A stretch of 64,000 nucleotides of DNA from Flavihumibacter rivuli (GTDB lineage Bacteria > Bacteroidota > Bacteroidia > Chitinophagales > Chitinophagaceae): contig NZ_CP092334.1 of NCBI RefSeq assembly GCF_018595685.2, positions 2,260,001 to 2,324,000 of the forward strand. Reading direction: 5' to 3'. Below the pieces are notes generated by a model, which did no database searches, was not told the origin of the DNA, and worked only from the letters and a program-made list of their open reading frames with translations. The position numbers were made by a program, and so were the translations under genes. Below are positions 9,229 through 18,974 of the stretch, piece after piece (position 1 is the first letter of the stretch; the number at the start of each line of letters is the position of its first letter).

Positions 9229-9708
9229 TTAATTCAACTCAGCACTGAACCTGCCATTGGTAATGACCTTCTCATTGTCATCGGGGTCAAAGGCCGTTCC
9301 ACTGAAAGTACCCTTGATGGTGGTGCCGTCAAATTCCTCGATGAGGATAGTAAATCCACCTGGTTCCAAAAGATCTGATTCGTAAAGGATATCCGGCCCT
9401 TCTGCATATAGCATGGCACTTGCCGGGGCGATATAGGAACCGGGTGTGATATCTTCACCACCGAGTGCCAGGATCAGGAATCCATTGCTGCTATTGATGC
9501 CCTCAATAGTCAGCACCTTACCATCTTCGAAAGTTTCGATATAAGCGGTATCAACAGTTCCGGAATAGGTCTTACTTCCTTCGGTAAAGGACCAGGTCCC
9601 AAATGCGGGCTCCGGAATATTACCTTCTTCCAAACTTTCTTCTTTGGAACAGGAAACGATGGCAATTGCCATAAAGAATACCAGGATAAGGCGGAACTGC
9701 TTGATCAT
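9229..9708 (-). CDS. Lipoprotein, probable beta-sandwich, function unknown
   Basis: 159 residues from the ATG at 9708 (MIKQFRLILVFFMAIAIVSC). The lipobox VSC places it as a lipoprotein in the periplasm or outer membrane. An in-frame upstream ATG at 9762 is disfavoured because the lipobox would sit too far in. The C-terminal strand pattern (IKGTFSGTAFDPDDNE, then ITNGRFSA) is typical of small Bacteroidota beta-sandwich lipoproteins. A near -7 box (TATCTTTA, minus strand 9734-9727) lies 18 bases upstream. No biochemical role can be assigned. It follows lspA with 34 bases between. Confidence 0.75.
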   Translation of the reverse strand: MIKQFRLILVFFMAIAIVSCSKEESLEEGNIPEPAFGTWSFTEGSKTYSGTVDTAYIETFEDGKVLTIEGINSSNGFLILALGGEDITPGSYIAPASAMLYAEGPDILYESDLLEPGGFTILIEEFDGTTIKGTFSGTAFDPDDNEKVITNGRFSAELN

Positions 9709-9742
9709 ACGGAAGGAATTACTGCTTAAAGATAGGAAATCA

Positions 9743-10462
9743 TCAGAGTACCTGAACATCATCGTTCACCCTGGTATTGGTTTCCACCACCGTCTTACCG
9801 GGCTTGCTTTCTTCCTGGAAATAGCGCTTCTGGAAGATGAGCATGGCGATCACCCCAACTGAAATGGCCGCATCGGCAAGGTTGAATACCGGGCTGAAGA
9901 ATTCAAACTCATCCCCACCCACAAACGGAACCCATTGCGGATAATGGGTCTGGATAATAGGGAAGTAGAACATATCCACCACCTTCCCATGCAGGAACCC
10001 TGCATACCCTTCGCCCGGCATGAATCGGGCAACGGTGGAATAAGTGCTGTCCTCAAACAGCAACCCATAGAACATGCTATCAATAAGGTTACCCAGCGCC
10101 CCGGCAAAGATGAGGGCCACACAGGTGATAAAGCCAGGGTGCTGTTTCTTGCGCAGGATCTCGCGGATATACCATACGCCAAAGACCACGGCTGCCAAAC
10201 GGAAAAGCGTGAGGGCCATCTTGCCAAACTCGCCGCCAAACTTCCAGCCCCAGGCCATGCCTTCATTCTCTACAAAATAGATCTGGAACCAGTCCACGTT
10301 CTCACCCAAAGGCCTGATGCCCCGGTCATAGGGCGATACCGGTACATGGGCACTGTCCCAATGGTAACTCAGGGGCATATTGGTCTTCACCCAAACCTTG
10401 ATGGCCTGGTCAACAAATAAAATCAAAAGAATCAGTAAAATGACGTTTCTCGCCTTTCCCAT
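9743..10462 (-). CDS. lspA: Lipoprotein signal peptidase (signal peptidase II)
   Basis: 239 residues from the ATG at 10462 (MGKARNVILLILLILFVDQ). An inner-membrane aspartic protease that cleaves prolipoproteins before the lipidated Cys. Conserved boxes are FVDQAIKVWVK, NEGMAWGW, GALGNLIDSMFYG (catalytic Asp) and VFNLADAAIS (second catalytic Asp), with four membrane segments. It is longer than the roughly 160-residue proteobacterial form because of extra loop sequence between these boxes, as is common in Bacteroidota. It lies 62 bases downstream of murF-alr on the same strand. Confidence 0.95.
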   Translation of the reverse strand: MGKARNVILLILLILFVDQAIKVWVKTNMPLSYHWDSAHVPVSPYDRGIRPLGENVDWFQIYFVENEGMAWGWKFGGEFGKMALTLFRLAAVVFGVWYIREILRKKQHPGFITCVALIFAGALGNLIDSMFYGLLFEDSTYSTVARFMPGEGYAGFLHGKVVDMFYFPIIQTHYPQWVPFVGGDEFEFFSPVFNLADAAISVGVIAMLIFQKRYFQEESKPGKTVVETNTRVNDDVQVL

Positions 10463-10524
10463 AATGCTGCTAAAGGAACAAAGATAACCGATAGGCGCCA
10501 AACCTTTGGTCAATAAAAAGCCTG

Positions 10525-13002
10525 TTAATCCTGGAAATAAACCCTTTTCACCCGGTGGGAAACGCTTGTCATCAATTCGTAAGCGATAGTACCCGCCCAT
10601 TGCGCAACGGTTTGAACGGAGAGGCCTTTGCCAAAGACCACCACCTCATCCCCTTCCCTTACCCCTTCGATGCCGGTGACATCGATCATGGTCATATCCA
10701 TACAAACAGTCCCGATCACAGGCGCCAGTTTGCCCTTCACCAACATCTTCCCTACCCCATTGCCCAGCCTGCGATAATAGCCATCGGCATAACCGATCCT
10801 TACGGTTGCAATGGTGGAGGTTTTTTCGATCTTTCCCCTGCGGTTATACCCTACTGTATCCCCCGGCTCCAGGTGCTTCACCTGGGCAATGGTTGACTTA
10901 AGCGTAGATACTTCCTGCAAGGATAGCTTGCCATCAACGGCAGGGTCAACTCCATACAGGCCAATGCCCAACCTTACCATATCGAATTGCCATTGGGGAT
11001 GACGGAAGATGGCGGCAGTATTTTCCAGGTGACGGATAAAACTATAGGGCAGGATCTTTTCCAGTGAACGACAGGTCTCCAGGAACCTTTCAGCTTGCAG
11101 GTTGGTGAATGCATCTTCAGCAGGATCTTCACTAGCAACGAGATGGCTGAAGACCGATTGCACCTTGAAATTGGAATGGGGCAGCATTTCCAACAGGGCG
11201 GGCAGGTCGCCGGGCATGAATCCCAAACGGTTCATACCGGTTTCCAGCTCCAGGTGGACTGGATACTGTGTCAACCCTTCCTGTTTCAGGAATTGGTCAA
11301 AGGCCCTGAAAAATGGCAGGGAATAGACCACCGGCTCCAGGTTATGCTGAACAATGGCATCAAAACTGCTGGGCTCGGTATTCATCACCATGATGGGTAA
11401 ATGGATACCCCCCTTCCGGAGCACCGCACCTTCGTCGGTATAGGCCACGGCCAGGTAATCCACCTTATGGAACTGCAGCAGGTTGGCGATCTCAAAACTT
11501 CCGCTCCCATAGGAAAATGCCTTCACCATGGCCATCAGCCTGGTGGAAGGATGCAGCACCTGCTGGTATTGTTTCAGGTTGTGCAACATGGCATTCAGGT
11601 CGATCTCCAGTACCGTTTCATGCACCTGCTGCTCCAGCATGCTGCTCACCTGTTCAAAGGAAAAACTCCGCGCACCCTTCACCAGGATGGTTTCATCCTG
11701 GAACCTGAGGGTATGGAAGGCAAGGATCAGGTCATCTGTTGAAAGGTAATGCTGCACGGTTGACCCACTCAGTTGCTCCATCAAGCCAAGGTAATTACCG
11801 ATGACGGGACCAATAGCAATCAGGCGGCCAACCTTATGCTGCTTCAATAACCCGGCAACCCTGGTATAAAGTTGCTCCGGTGATATTCCTGATTCAGGAA
11901 TATCCGAAAGGATGACGGTCTTCTTCTTGTGCTGTTGTTGCTGGCTCAGGAAATCCAGGGCGATCCGCAGGGAACCAAGGTCGGCCGAATAACTGTCATT
12001 GATAACCGAACAATTCCCTATCCCTTCCTTCAATTCCAAACGCATGGCCATAGCGTGCAGACCCGGTATGCGTTCCGCAATTGTTTCCACGGTATAACCC
12101 ATGCATAGCATCGTGGCGGTACAGGTAAAGGCATTCTCAATAGAAGCCGCATCTGTAAAGGGGATCCTCAGGCTGAATGGGATTGACCGATACTCCAGTT
12201 GGGCTATGGAAAAACCGGCCTGGAGGGATACCTCAAGGATCCTCAGGTCGGCACCTGCTGCACGCCCCCAGGTAAAATGTTGGGCACCTGATACCCCTGC
12301 TTCCTTCATTACCTTTCGCACCAGGTCATTGTCGATACCATAAACCAGCTTCTCCACCTTGCGGAAAAGCAAGGCTTTCTCCCTGAGCTTTTGCTCAAGG
12401 GAAGGGAAACCTTCCTGGTGTGCATCACCAATATTGGTGAGTATACCAATGGTAGGTTGGATGATCCCGGCCAATGCAGCCATTTCACCGGGTTGGGATA
12501 TGCCTGCCTCAAAAATACCCAGCCGGTGGGCGCTGGTCATTGCCCAAACACTCAGGGGCACGCCTATCTGGGAGTTGTAACTGCGCGGACTTCTAACGAT
12601 GAGTTGATCCGGTTCCAGCAATTGGTTCAGCCATTCTTTGACGATGGTCTTGCCATTGCTGCCGGTAATGCCGATGACGGGAATATGGAATTGTTCACGG
12701 TGGAAGGTAGCCAGTTGCTGCAGGGCCTTCAGCACATCATCTACCACCAGCACGTTCGATCCGGGAATTTCTCCAAAGGCAGTTACGTCACTGACCACAA
12801 AATTCCGGACGCCCTGTTGGTAGAGCGAAGGGATAAAATCATGGCCATCGCGACGCTTGCTTTTAAGGGCGAAGAACAAGGTTGTGGCGGGAAACAATAA
12901 TTGCCTGCTGTCATACAAGAGGTGGTCAATAGTACCATCCTCTGCCATTGCCTGCCAGCGGGCATTCAATAAAGCTGCAATTGAACTGATGGTATAGTTC
13001 AT
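10525..13002 (-). CDS. murF: Bifunctional UDP-MurNAc-tripeptide:D-Ala-D-Ala ligase / alanine racemase
   Basis: 825 residues from the ATG at 13002 (MNYTISSIAALL); a TTG nine bases upstream is unlikely. Residues about 1-455 are MurF with P-loop GITGSNGKTIVKEW, adding D-Ala-D-Ala to the peptidoglycan precursor. Residues about 456-825 are a PLP-dependent alanine racemase with the PLP lysine in MVKAFSYGSG, catalytic Tyr in VGYNRR, and IGYADGY. The fusion couples D-Ala supply to its use and is an established Bacteroidota arrangement. It starts 5 bases after the terC stop, so they are co-transcribed. Confidence 0.96.
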   Translation of the reverse strand: MNYTISSIAALLNARWQAMAEDGTIDHLLYDSRQLLFPATTLFFALKSKRRDGHDFIPSLYQQGVRNFVVSDVTAFGEIPGSNVLVVDDVLKALQQLATFHREQFHIPVIGITGSNGKTIVKEWLNQLLEPDQLIVRSPRSYNSQIGVPLSVWAMTSAHRLGIFEAGISQPGEMAALAGIIQPTIGILTNIGDAHQEGFPSLEQKLREKALLFRKVEKLVYGIDNDLVRKVMKEAGVSGAQHFTWGRAAGADLRILEVSLQAGFSIAQLEYRSIPFSLRIPFTDAASIENAFTCTATMLCMGYTVETIAERIPGLHAMAMRLELKEGIGNCSVINDSYSADLGSLRIALDFLSQQQQHKKKTVILSDIPESGISPEQLYTRVAGLLKQHKVGRLIAIGPVIGNYLGLMEQLSGSTVQHYLSTDDLILAFHTLRFQDETILVKGARSFSFEQVSSMLEQQVHETVLEIDLNAMLHNLKQYQQVLHPSTRLMAMVKAFSYGSGSFEIANLLQFHKVDYLAVAYTDEGAVLRKGGIHLPIMVMNTEPSSFDAIVQHNLEPVVYSLPFFRAFDQFLKQEGLTQYPVHLELETGMNRLGFMPGDLPALLEMLPHSNFKVQSVFSHLVASEDPAEDAFTNLQAERFLETCRSLEKILPYSFIRHLENTAAIFRHPQWQFDMVRLGIGLYGVDPAVDGKLSLQEVSTLKSTIAQVKHLEPGDTVGYNRRGKIEKTSTIATVRIGYADGYYRRLGNGVGKMLVKGKLAPVIGTVCMDMTMIDVTGIEGVREGDEVVVFGKGLSVQTVAQWAGTIAYELMTSVSHRVKRVYFQD

Positions 13003-13007
13003 GTTGG

Positions 13008-13970
13008 TCAATGTAGGTCGCGGTCATTGCCGGCAAGCCCCTTCTTTGCTTCTTCCCTGTTCGCCACACTTATGGAGTAAACAATGGAAGCGGCAATACA
13101 GATCACGATCACCAGCAGGGAAACGAATACCGGCACCTTGATATGGAATATTTCAATCAGCATCTTTACCCCAATGAACACCAGTACGATCGCAATACCC
13201 TGCTGCAGGTAGGCAAATTTGTTCACCGCACCTTTCAGGAGGAAGAAAAGGGACCTGAGTCCAAGTACTGCAAAAATATTGGAAGTATATACTACCAACC
13301 TGTTCTGGGAGATAGCGAATACTGCCGGGATGGAATCGAGGGCAAAAACAATATCGGTGGTAGCCAGCATCACGATCACCACGAACATATTGGTATAATA
13401 ACGCTTGCCATTCTGGATCACACTGAACTTACCATCACCATCATGCGAAACAAGCGGGAATACCCTTTGCAGAAAACGGTATACTTTGTTATCGGACAGG
13501 CTAACTTCCTCGTCATGCTTGGCTGTGAACATCTTGAAGCCTGTATAGAGCAGGAGGGCCCCAAAAACATAAAGCAACCAATGGAACCTTTCGATCAGTA
13601 CAATACCTATGGAGATAAAGACGATCCTGAACAAGATGGCCATCAGGATACCGATTAGCAAAGCCCTGGGAACATATTCTTCCTTAACACCAAAGAATCC
13701 GAAGATGAGGATGAATACAAAGATATTATCGATACTCAGCGACCATTCCATGAGGTAGGCACTGAGATATTCAAGTGCTACCGTCTTTCCATCCTCGAAC
13801 CAAACGAAAACAAAAAAGGCCAGGGCCAGGGAAACCCAGAACAGGGTTTGGGTAAGCGCCTTCTTCATGGTTATGGTAGAAGACTTCTTACTCATCAGGC
13901 CGAGGTCAAATACCAGGGCCACCACTAAAACAATTCCAAAAACGAGATACGTAATTTGTTCAGGTGTCAT
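13008..13970 (-). CDS. TerC family integral membrane protein
   Basis: 320 residues with about nine membrane segments. The two TerC signatures are visible: EWSLSIDNIFVF (about residue 75) and TTDIVFALDSIPAVFA (about residue 205), with conserved membrane Asp residues. The family is linked to tellurite resistance, and its Alx/MeeF-type members to manganese export, partly loading exported enzymes with metal. The metal here is inference. Its stop lies 5 bases before murF-alr. Confidence 0.92.
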   Translation of the reverse strand: MTPEQITYLVFGIVLVVALVFDLGLMSKKSSTITMKKALTQTLFWVSLALAFFVFVWFEDGKTVALEYLSAYLMEWSLSIDNIFVFILIFGFFGVKEEYVPRALLIGILMAILFRIVFISIGIVLIERFHWLLYVFGALLLYTGFKMFTAKHDEEVSLSDNKVYRFLQRVFPLVSHDGDGKFSVIQNGKRYYTNMFVVIVMLATTDIVFALDSIPAVFAISQNRLVVYTSNIFAVLGLRSLFFLLKGAVNKFAYLQQGIAIVLVFIGVKMLIEIFHIKVPVFVSLLVIVICIAASIVYSISVANREEAKKGLAGNDRDLH

Positions 13971-14002
13971 TCTATTCTTTTTCGCTTAATGCGCTGGTTT
14001 CA

Positions 14003-15706
14003 TCATTTCTTGTACCGGCGGTTCCTCATGCCCTGGAAGCCAATACCAAACAGCAATATTACAACAACAGGAGCCAGTATATTGATCAATTGCCACTTAG
14101 TTTTACCTTCTTCCAGCTTTTTCTTATCCAGCAGCCTGAGGGTATAATCCTTTGACCTTGTCTCCAGGATACCCGATTCATCCACGAGGTATTCGATAGC
14201 GTTCTGGATAAAATCCCGGTTGGCATACTGGTACTTGGTATAGGCATTCATGCCCATTGGCAAAGGTCCTTCATTTTGCGTCACTGCGTTCAAGGCCAGA
14301 TCCCCATCAGCTATAACGATCATTTTGTTTTCCGGGGAATTAGTCTTGAAAGGCATTCCTGAAGTGGCTTGCCAGCCCCCTTTCTGTTCCGCGGTCATGC
14401 GGTTGGTGAAAAGGCTACTAAAGTTTCCTTCAAGCAATACCGCTACTGGTTGAGGTCCTTTGTTGAAGGTCTTGAGGTCTTCTTCTGACTGGATACTCTG
14501 CCAGCTTACCCTGGCAGGTGTGGCCAATACCCTCGATTCGGGTGATGATGCCAGCAAGATCGTCTTCCTTACACCCTTTGCTTCAACGGTATCGATGGAG
14601 TTAGGGAACTGAGATACTACATAATCAAGGTTCTTGGCTACCGGATGGCCGCTGTAGTTCTGCAACAAAACAGCATAGGGCCAGGGCAGCAGCTGGATCT
14701 GGGGTTTCCCGCCCACGGAACCGATCACGGATGGGATCTTGTCTGCATTCAAGTCCTGGACAAGGTCCTGGTTGATCCTAACCCCATACCTGAACAGCAG
14801 GTCTTCAATATCCAGTCCCCTGTCGAAGGCGATGAAATCATTCTGTGTCCTTTGCAGGCTATCCATTTCCGCATAAAGGTTATCGATCATCCACAACAGC
14901 TTGCCACCATTCATGACATACTGGTCCAGCTTAAGTTTCTGTTCATCTGAGAAAGCTGTTACCGGCTTTGCGATCACCAGGGCCTTGAAGACGGGCGGAA
15001 CTGCGGCAACACTGTCTATGGGTAATATGCGGAAGGCATAGTTCTTCTTCAATACATTTTCGATCAGGTCGTAAACCTCGTAAGATACCGGCTCACCGTT
15101 ACCCACCAGGTAACCAATGAGCGGAACCGTATCTGTAGTGAGCTGGCGGATCGCATTGGCAAACTTGTATTCCAGTAATGCCTCCGCCTTATTCAGGGAT
15201 TCCAATCCCCCGGAAGCACTCACACCCTGCAGGAGGTCAACAGCCACTACCCTGTCGCGGTAACTGATCACCGCGCCGGGAAACACCAACCTTTCTTCCT
15301 GCCCTTCCCCTTCCCTGGTCTGGGCCTTGATATTGGTAGGGTTCAGGCCCAATCTTGCCAATGAATCATAGAGTATGGCCTTGGCTGTATCATTCAGCCC
15401 TTCACCGGGTTTGATGAACCGGAAGCGAATATTTCCCTTGCCTGCTTCCTTGAATGACTTCAGCAGGTCTTCTGTACTTACTGCAAGCTTCCTGAAACCT
15501 GCCGGCATTTCACCGCTCAGCAGTACGTCCACATTGACCGGCGCATCCAGGCCAGTCAATAACCGACGCGTGGGAGATGATAGCGTGTAGCGCTGTTCGG
15601 CTGTCAGGTCAGCACGGAAATTCATAAAGCCCGACACCCAGTTCAATGCAACCAATGCCAGGGCAAGGAAGAGCCAGCCATATTTGGAGGAAATGATCTT
15701 CTTCAT
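14003..15706 (-). CDS. gldG: Gliding-motility ABC transporter substrate-binding-like protein GldG
   Basis: 567 residues, anchored by an N-terminal membrane segment (YGWLFLALALVALNWVSG) and a C-terminal one (LINILAPVVVILLFGIGF), with a large extracytoplasmic part between. This matches GldG of Bacteroidota, which with GldF and the ATPase GldA forms an ABC transporter needed for gliding in Flavobacterium. Non-gliding relatives also keep it, so motility is not proved. It starts 6 bases after gldF. No gldA is in this window. Confidence 0.9.
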   Translation of the reverse strand: MKKIISSKYGWLFLALALVALNWVSGFMNFRADLTAEQRYTLSSPTRRLLTGLDAPVNVDVLLSGEMPAGFRKLAVSTEDLLKSFKEAGKGNIRFRFIKPGEGLNDTAKAILYDSLARLGLNPTNIKAQTREGEGQEERLVFPGAVISYRDRVVAVDLLQGVSASGGLESLNKAEALLEYKFANAIRQLTTDTVPLIGYLVGNGEPVSYEVYDLIENVLKKNYAFRILPIDSVAAVPPVFKALVIAKPVTAFSDEQKLKLDQYVMNGGKLLWMIDNLYAEMDSLQRTQNDFIAFDRGLDIEDLLFRYGVRINQDLVQDLNADKIPSVIGSVGGKPQIQLLPWPYAVLLQNYSGHPVAKNLDYVVSQFPNSIDTVEAKGVRKTILLASSPESRVLATPARVSWQSIQSEEDLKTFNKGPQPVAVLLEGNFSSLFTNRMTAEQKGGWQATSGMPFKTNSPENKMIVIADGDLALNAVTQNEGPLPMGMNAYTKYQYANRDFIQNAIEYLVDESGILETRSKDYTLRLLDKKKLEEGKTKWQLINILAPVVVILLFGIGFQGMRNRRYKK

Positions 15707-15712
15707 GGGATA

Positions 15713-16435
15713 TTATCTCAGGGCAATTTTTCTGTTGGTGATGAGTAAAAAGAATAGGACCAGGCTGGCGAAATAGATGATATCACGGCTATCGATCACT
15801 CCCCTGCTGATACTGCGGTAATGGGAATCGATGCCCAGGTTCTCCAATACATAATCCACGCCGCCCTGCAATGCCGGTATCTTACTAACTGCATTAAACC
15901 CGGTATAGAGGAGAAAGCATACAAAGGCACTGAGAATAAAGGCTACCACGCTGTTGGGGGTAATGCTGCTGCACCAGGTGCCAATTGCCGTGAATACTGC
16001 TGCCAAAAGGAACAAGCCGATAAAGGACCCGATCGTTCCACCCGCATCAATTCCGTTACCCGCTGAAAGCGATTGTACACTGAATACATAGATCACAGTT
16101 GGCAGTAAGGCGATGAATACAATTGCCAATGCGCCCAGGTATTTACCGGTCACCATTTGGCCGGCAGTAAGCGGACGGGTCCTCAGCAACTCGAAGGTGC
16201 CTGATTTGAACTCATCCGACCAGGTACGCATCGTAACGGCAGGAACCAGGAATAACAGGATCCAGGGAGCAAGTTCAAAAAACTTGTCCAGCGTAGCATA
16301 ACCATAATCAAGAATGCTCGTATCCGGGAATACAAATAGGAACAATCCATTCAGCAGCAGGAAGACCACAATGGCCACCAGCCCCGTTAGGCTGCTGAAA
16401 AACTGCCTGAATTCTTTTTTAGCAATAGACCACAT
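15713..16435 (-). CDS. gldF: Gliding-motility ABC transporter permease GldF
   Basis: 240 residues with six membrane segments. The N-terminus MWSIAKKEFRQFFSS and the segment TMRTWSDEFKSGTFELLRTRP are typical of ABC-2 type permeases of the GldF group. It is the first gene of the gldF-gldG unit. An exact -7 box sits only 4 bases before the ATG. The 294-base upstream gap to iscA is AT-rich and otherwise holds only the iscA terminator. Confidence 0.92.
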   Translation of the reverse strand: MWSIAKKEFRQFFSSLTGLVAIVVFLLLNGLFLFVFPDTSILDYGYATLDKFFELAPWILLFLVPAVTMRTWSDEFKSGTFELLRTRPLTAGQMVTGKYLGALAIVFIALLPTVIYVFSVQSLSAGNGIDAGGTIGSFIGLFLLAAVFTAIGTWCSSITPNSVVAFILSAFVCFLLYTGFNAVSKIPALQGGVDYVLENLGIDSHYRSISRGVIDSRDIIYFASLVLFFLLITNRKIALR

Positions 16436-16439
16436 GCTT

Positions 16440-16447
16440 CAAAAATA
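16440..16447 (-). promoter_or_regulatory. -7 promoter box of gldF
   Basis: On the minus strand TATTTTTG ends 4 bases before the gldF ATG. Transcription would start at or inside the start codon, so the mRNA should be leaderless. Confidence 0.55.
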
Positions 16448-16670
16448 AGTTTTCTGGTCTTGCTACCATAAGATTTATGGAAATAGTGATGGACAGGGCA
16501 TTTGATCATAGAAACCATATAGTATTGGAATTTGTACCGGGTCAATTTTCTGATTAAAATTTGTTAACAATAAATTTTCATCCTATATTAGCAAATAGTC
16601 AAATTGACCTTATCGATGAAAAGAAAAACCCGGTGATGGCATTATTATATATAACCAACACTATCTGCTA

Positions 16671-16704
16671 AAAAAATATCCCGCCACTGGCGGGATATTT
16701 TTTT
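16671..16704. terminator. Terminator after iscA
   Basis: A stem of about 15 bases (arms ATATCCCGCC and GGCGGGATAT, extended by A/T pairs) with a 3-base loop has T runs on both strands. It sits after the minus-strand iscA stop. Confidence 0.85.
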
Positions 16705-16729
16705 TATTCCTGTTAAGGGATGTACTTGC

Positions 16730-17062
16730 TTACACAGCGAAGCTTTCACCGCAACCACAGGTGCGGCTGGCATTGGGGTTGCTGAAATAGAAACCCTTGC
16801 CGTTCAGGCCATCGGAGAAATCGAGGGTGGTATTTACCAGGTAAAGAAAACTTTTCAGGTCGGTCACCACTTTCACACCATTGTCTTCAAACACCTGATC
16901 CATGGGCTTGGACTCATTGTCAAAATCGAGCTTATAGCTCAATCCTGAACAGCCTCCACCCACAACCGATACACGCAGGAAATATTCTGATGAACCTACA
17001 ATATTGGCTTCCTGCATCAGTTTCGCCACTTTCTCCCGCGCCTTGTCACTTACGTATATCAT
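16730..17062 (-). CDS. iscA: Iron-sulfur cluster assembly protein, IscA/HesB type
   Basis: 110 residues. A-type carrier that accepts clusters from the scaffold and passes them to apoproteins. The three cysteines are present: VGGGCSGLSY near residue 39 and TCGCGESF at the C-terminus. It is the third gene of iscS-iscU-iscA, 14 bases after iscU. A strong terminator follows. Confidence 0.94.
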   Translation of the reverse strand: MIYVSDKAREKVAKLMQEANIVGSSEYFLRVSVVGGGCSGLSYKLDFDNESKPMDQVFEDNGVKVVTDLKSFLYLVNTTLDFSDGLNGKGFYFSNPNASRTCGCGESFAV

Positions 17063-17076
17063 GGTCTTGTTCCAGT

Positions 17077-17496
17077 TTAGTGAACTACTTTCTCGTCGAA
17101 CTTGATCTCTTCCAGACCATTCTTCTTACGGTAGTCGTTGATAGCAGCCTTGATGGCGTCTTCAGCCAAAACAGAGCAGTGGATCTTAACAGGGGGAAGG
17201 TTCAATTCTTCCACGATTTCCATGTTATCGATCTTCAATGCCTCGTCAACTGATTTACCCTTCAGCCATTCTGTTGCCAGGGATGAAGAAGCGATCGCTG
17301 AACCGCAACCGAAGGTCTTGAATTTTGCATCGGTGATCAGGCCGGTTGCATCATCCACTTCGATCTGCAAGCGCATTACGTCGCCGCACTCAGGGGCACC
17401 TACTAATCCGGTACCCACATTCTTCTTGCTTTTATCCAGGGTTCCCACGTTCTTGGGATTCTGGTAGTGGTCAATTACTTTTTCAGAGTATGCCAT
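17077..17496 (-). CDS. iscU: Iron-sulfur cluster scaffold IscU
   Basis: 139 residues. Scaffold on which [2Fe-2S] clusters are built from sulfide supplied by IscS. The cluster ligands are visible: APECGD (about residue 35), FGCGSAIASSS (about residue 61) and HCSVLA (about residue 104). The LPPVKIHCS segment carries the LPPVK chaperone-binding motif used by HscA in other bacteria. No hscA or hscB lies nearby. The gap to iscS is 90 bases. Confidence 0.96.
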   Translation of the reverse strand: MAYSEKVIDHYQNPKNVGTLDKSKKNVGTGLVGAPECGDVMRLQIEVDDATGLITDAKFKTFGCGSAIASSSLATEWLKGKSVDEALKIDNMEIVEELNLPPVKIHCSVLAEDAIKAAINDYRKKNGLEEIKFDEKVVH

Positions 17497-17586
17497 TGTT
17501 ATTCTTTTTAAGGTTGTTTGCTATGGTGGTCAAAAATTACAATCCGTTCAAACCATGTAAAACCATTTTCCACGGTCGGCACATGC

Positions 17587-18804
17587 TTAGTGATGGGCCC
17601 ACTCGATGGTATTGAGGTCGATGCCTTCCTTGTACATTTCCCAAAGCGGGCTCATTTCCCTGAGCTTGTTCACCGTATTGGCCACTGCTTCGATGGTATA
17701 ATCGATCTGCTCTTCAGTGGTAAACCTGCCCAATCCAAAACGGAGGGAGGAATGCGCCAGGTCATCACCAAGACCCAGGGCCTTCAGAACATAAGACGGT
17801 TCCAGTGAAGCAGAAGTACAGGCAGAACCGGAAGAAAGGGCAATATTTTTGTTAAAGCCCATCATCAGGCCTTCACCTTCCACATACTTGAAGGAAATAT
17901 TGGAAACATGAGGCAGGCGGTGTTCGCGGCTACCATTCACATAAGCTTCTTCAAGCTTCAACAAAGCCGTCTCCAGTTTGTCGCGCAGTTTGCCCAGGCG
18001 TTCTGCATCGGCAGCCATTTCGTTCATGGCCAGCTCGCAGGCCTTACCGAAACCAACGATACCGGGCACGTTCAGGGTACCGCTACGCATTCCCCTTTCG
18101 TGGCCACCACCATCCATCTGGGCAGTAACCTTTACGCGGGGGTTCTTGCGGCGAACATACAATGCACCTACGCCCTTAGGACCATACATCTTGTGGGCAG
18201 TAAAGGTCAACAGGTCAATGCCATCTTTCTGAACGTCAACAGGGATCTTACCCACAGCCTGGGTAGCATCGGAGAAGAACAGTACGCCATGCTTTTTGGC
18301 AATTGCGCTGATCTCACGAACGGGCTGGATAGTACCTACCTCGTTGTTGGCATACATGATAGCGATCAGGATGGTATTGGGCTTGATGGCCGCTTCCAGC
18401 TCCTTCAGGTCGATCAGGCCTTCATTGTTCACATTCAGGTAGGTTACCTCACCACCCATCTTCTCGATGTGCTTGCAGGTATCCAGTACAGCTTTATGTT
18501 CAGTTACTGCGGTGATGATATGGTTGCCCTTACTGGCGTACATATCGAACACACCCTTGATGGCCAGGTTATCACCTTCGGTGGCACCGGAAGTGAAAAT
18601 GATCTCTTTTGGATCGGCGCCAATCAGTTTGGCAACCTGCTCACGGGCATAATCCACAGCTTCTTCAGCAACCCAACCAAATGGGTGGTTACGGCTGGCC
18701 GCATTACCAAAATTCTCGGTAAAATAGGGTACCATCGCCTCCACTACCCTTGGGTCACATGGGGTGGTCGCATTATTATCAAGGTAAATCGGAAACTTCA
18801 ACAT
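17587..18804 (-). CDS. iscS: Cysteine desulfurase IscS
   Basis: 405 residues. A PLP enzyme that takes sulfur from cysteine for cluster assembly and thio-modifications. [10 protein letters not shown] lies near the N-terminus, the PLP lysine is in [11 protein letters not shown] (about residue 205), and the catalytic cysteine is in [10 protein letters not shown] (about residue 328). This group I loop length identifies IscS rather than SufS. First gene of the operon with its own -7 box. No IscR-like regulator is present. Confidence 0.96.
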   Translation of the reverse strand: MLKFPIYLDNNATTPCDPRVVEAMVPYFTENFGNAASRNHPFGWVAEEAVDYAREQVAKLIGADPKEIIFTSGATEGDNLAIKGVFDMYASKGNHIITAVTEHKAVLDTCKHIEKMGGEVTYLNVNNEGLIDLKELEAAIKPNTILIAIMYANNEVGTIQPVREISAIAKKHGVLFFSDATQAVGKIPVDVQKDGIDLLTFTAHKMYGPKGVGALYVRRKNPRVKVTAQMDGGGHERGMRSGTLNVPGIVGFGKACELAMNEMAADAERLGKLRDKLETALLKLEEAYVNGSREHRLPHVSNISFKYVEGEGLMMGFNKNIALSSGSACTSASLEPSYVLKALGLGDDLAHSSLRFGLGRFTTEEQIDYTIEAVANTVNKLREMSPLWEMYKEGIDLNTIEWAHH

Positions 18805-18832
18805 ATCTCTTTTCGGTATTTTTGCTAAAACA

Positions 18833-18840
18833 CAAAATTA
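18833..18840 (-). promoter_or_regulatory. -7 promoter box of iscS
   Basis: On the minus strand TAATTTTG matches TAnnTTTG and lies 28 bases before the ATG at 18804. Confidence 0.55.
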
Positions 18841-18954
18841 GACCAATTGGTTTAGAAATCTTAGCCCCCAAACACAACCCGACGCTATATTTCCGCATTT
18901 CGTAAATAGGTCCCGCGACTTGATTTAAGCGTTGAAAATCAAATCATTCACCCC

Positions 18955-18962
18955 TAATTTTA
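18955..18962 (+). promoter_or_regulatory. Near-consensus -7 box of the epimerase gene
   Basis: TAATTTTA lies 12 bases before the ATG at 18975 and differs from TAnnTTTG at the last base. Confidence 0.4.
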
Positions 18963-18974
18963 CAAAAAATCAAC

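Noticed and set aside
16448..16670. Possible tRNA or small gene between iscA and gldF
   Set aside because: No cloverleaf, no T-loop consensus and only very short frames in AT-rich sequence.
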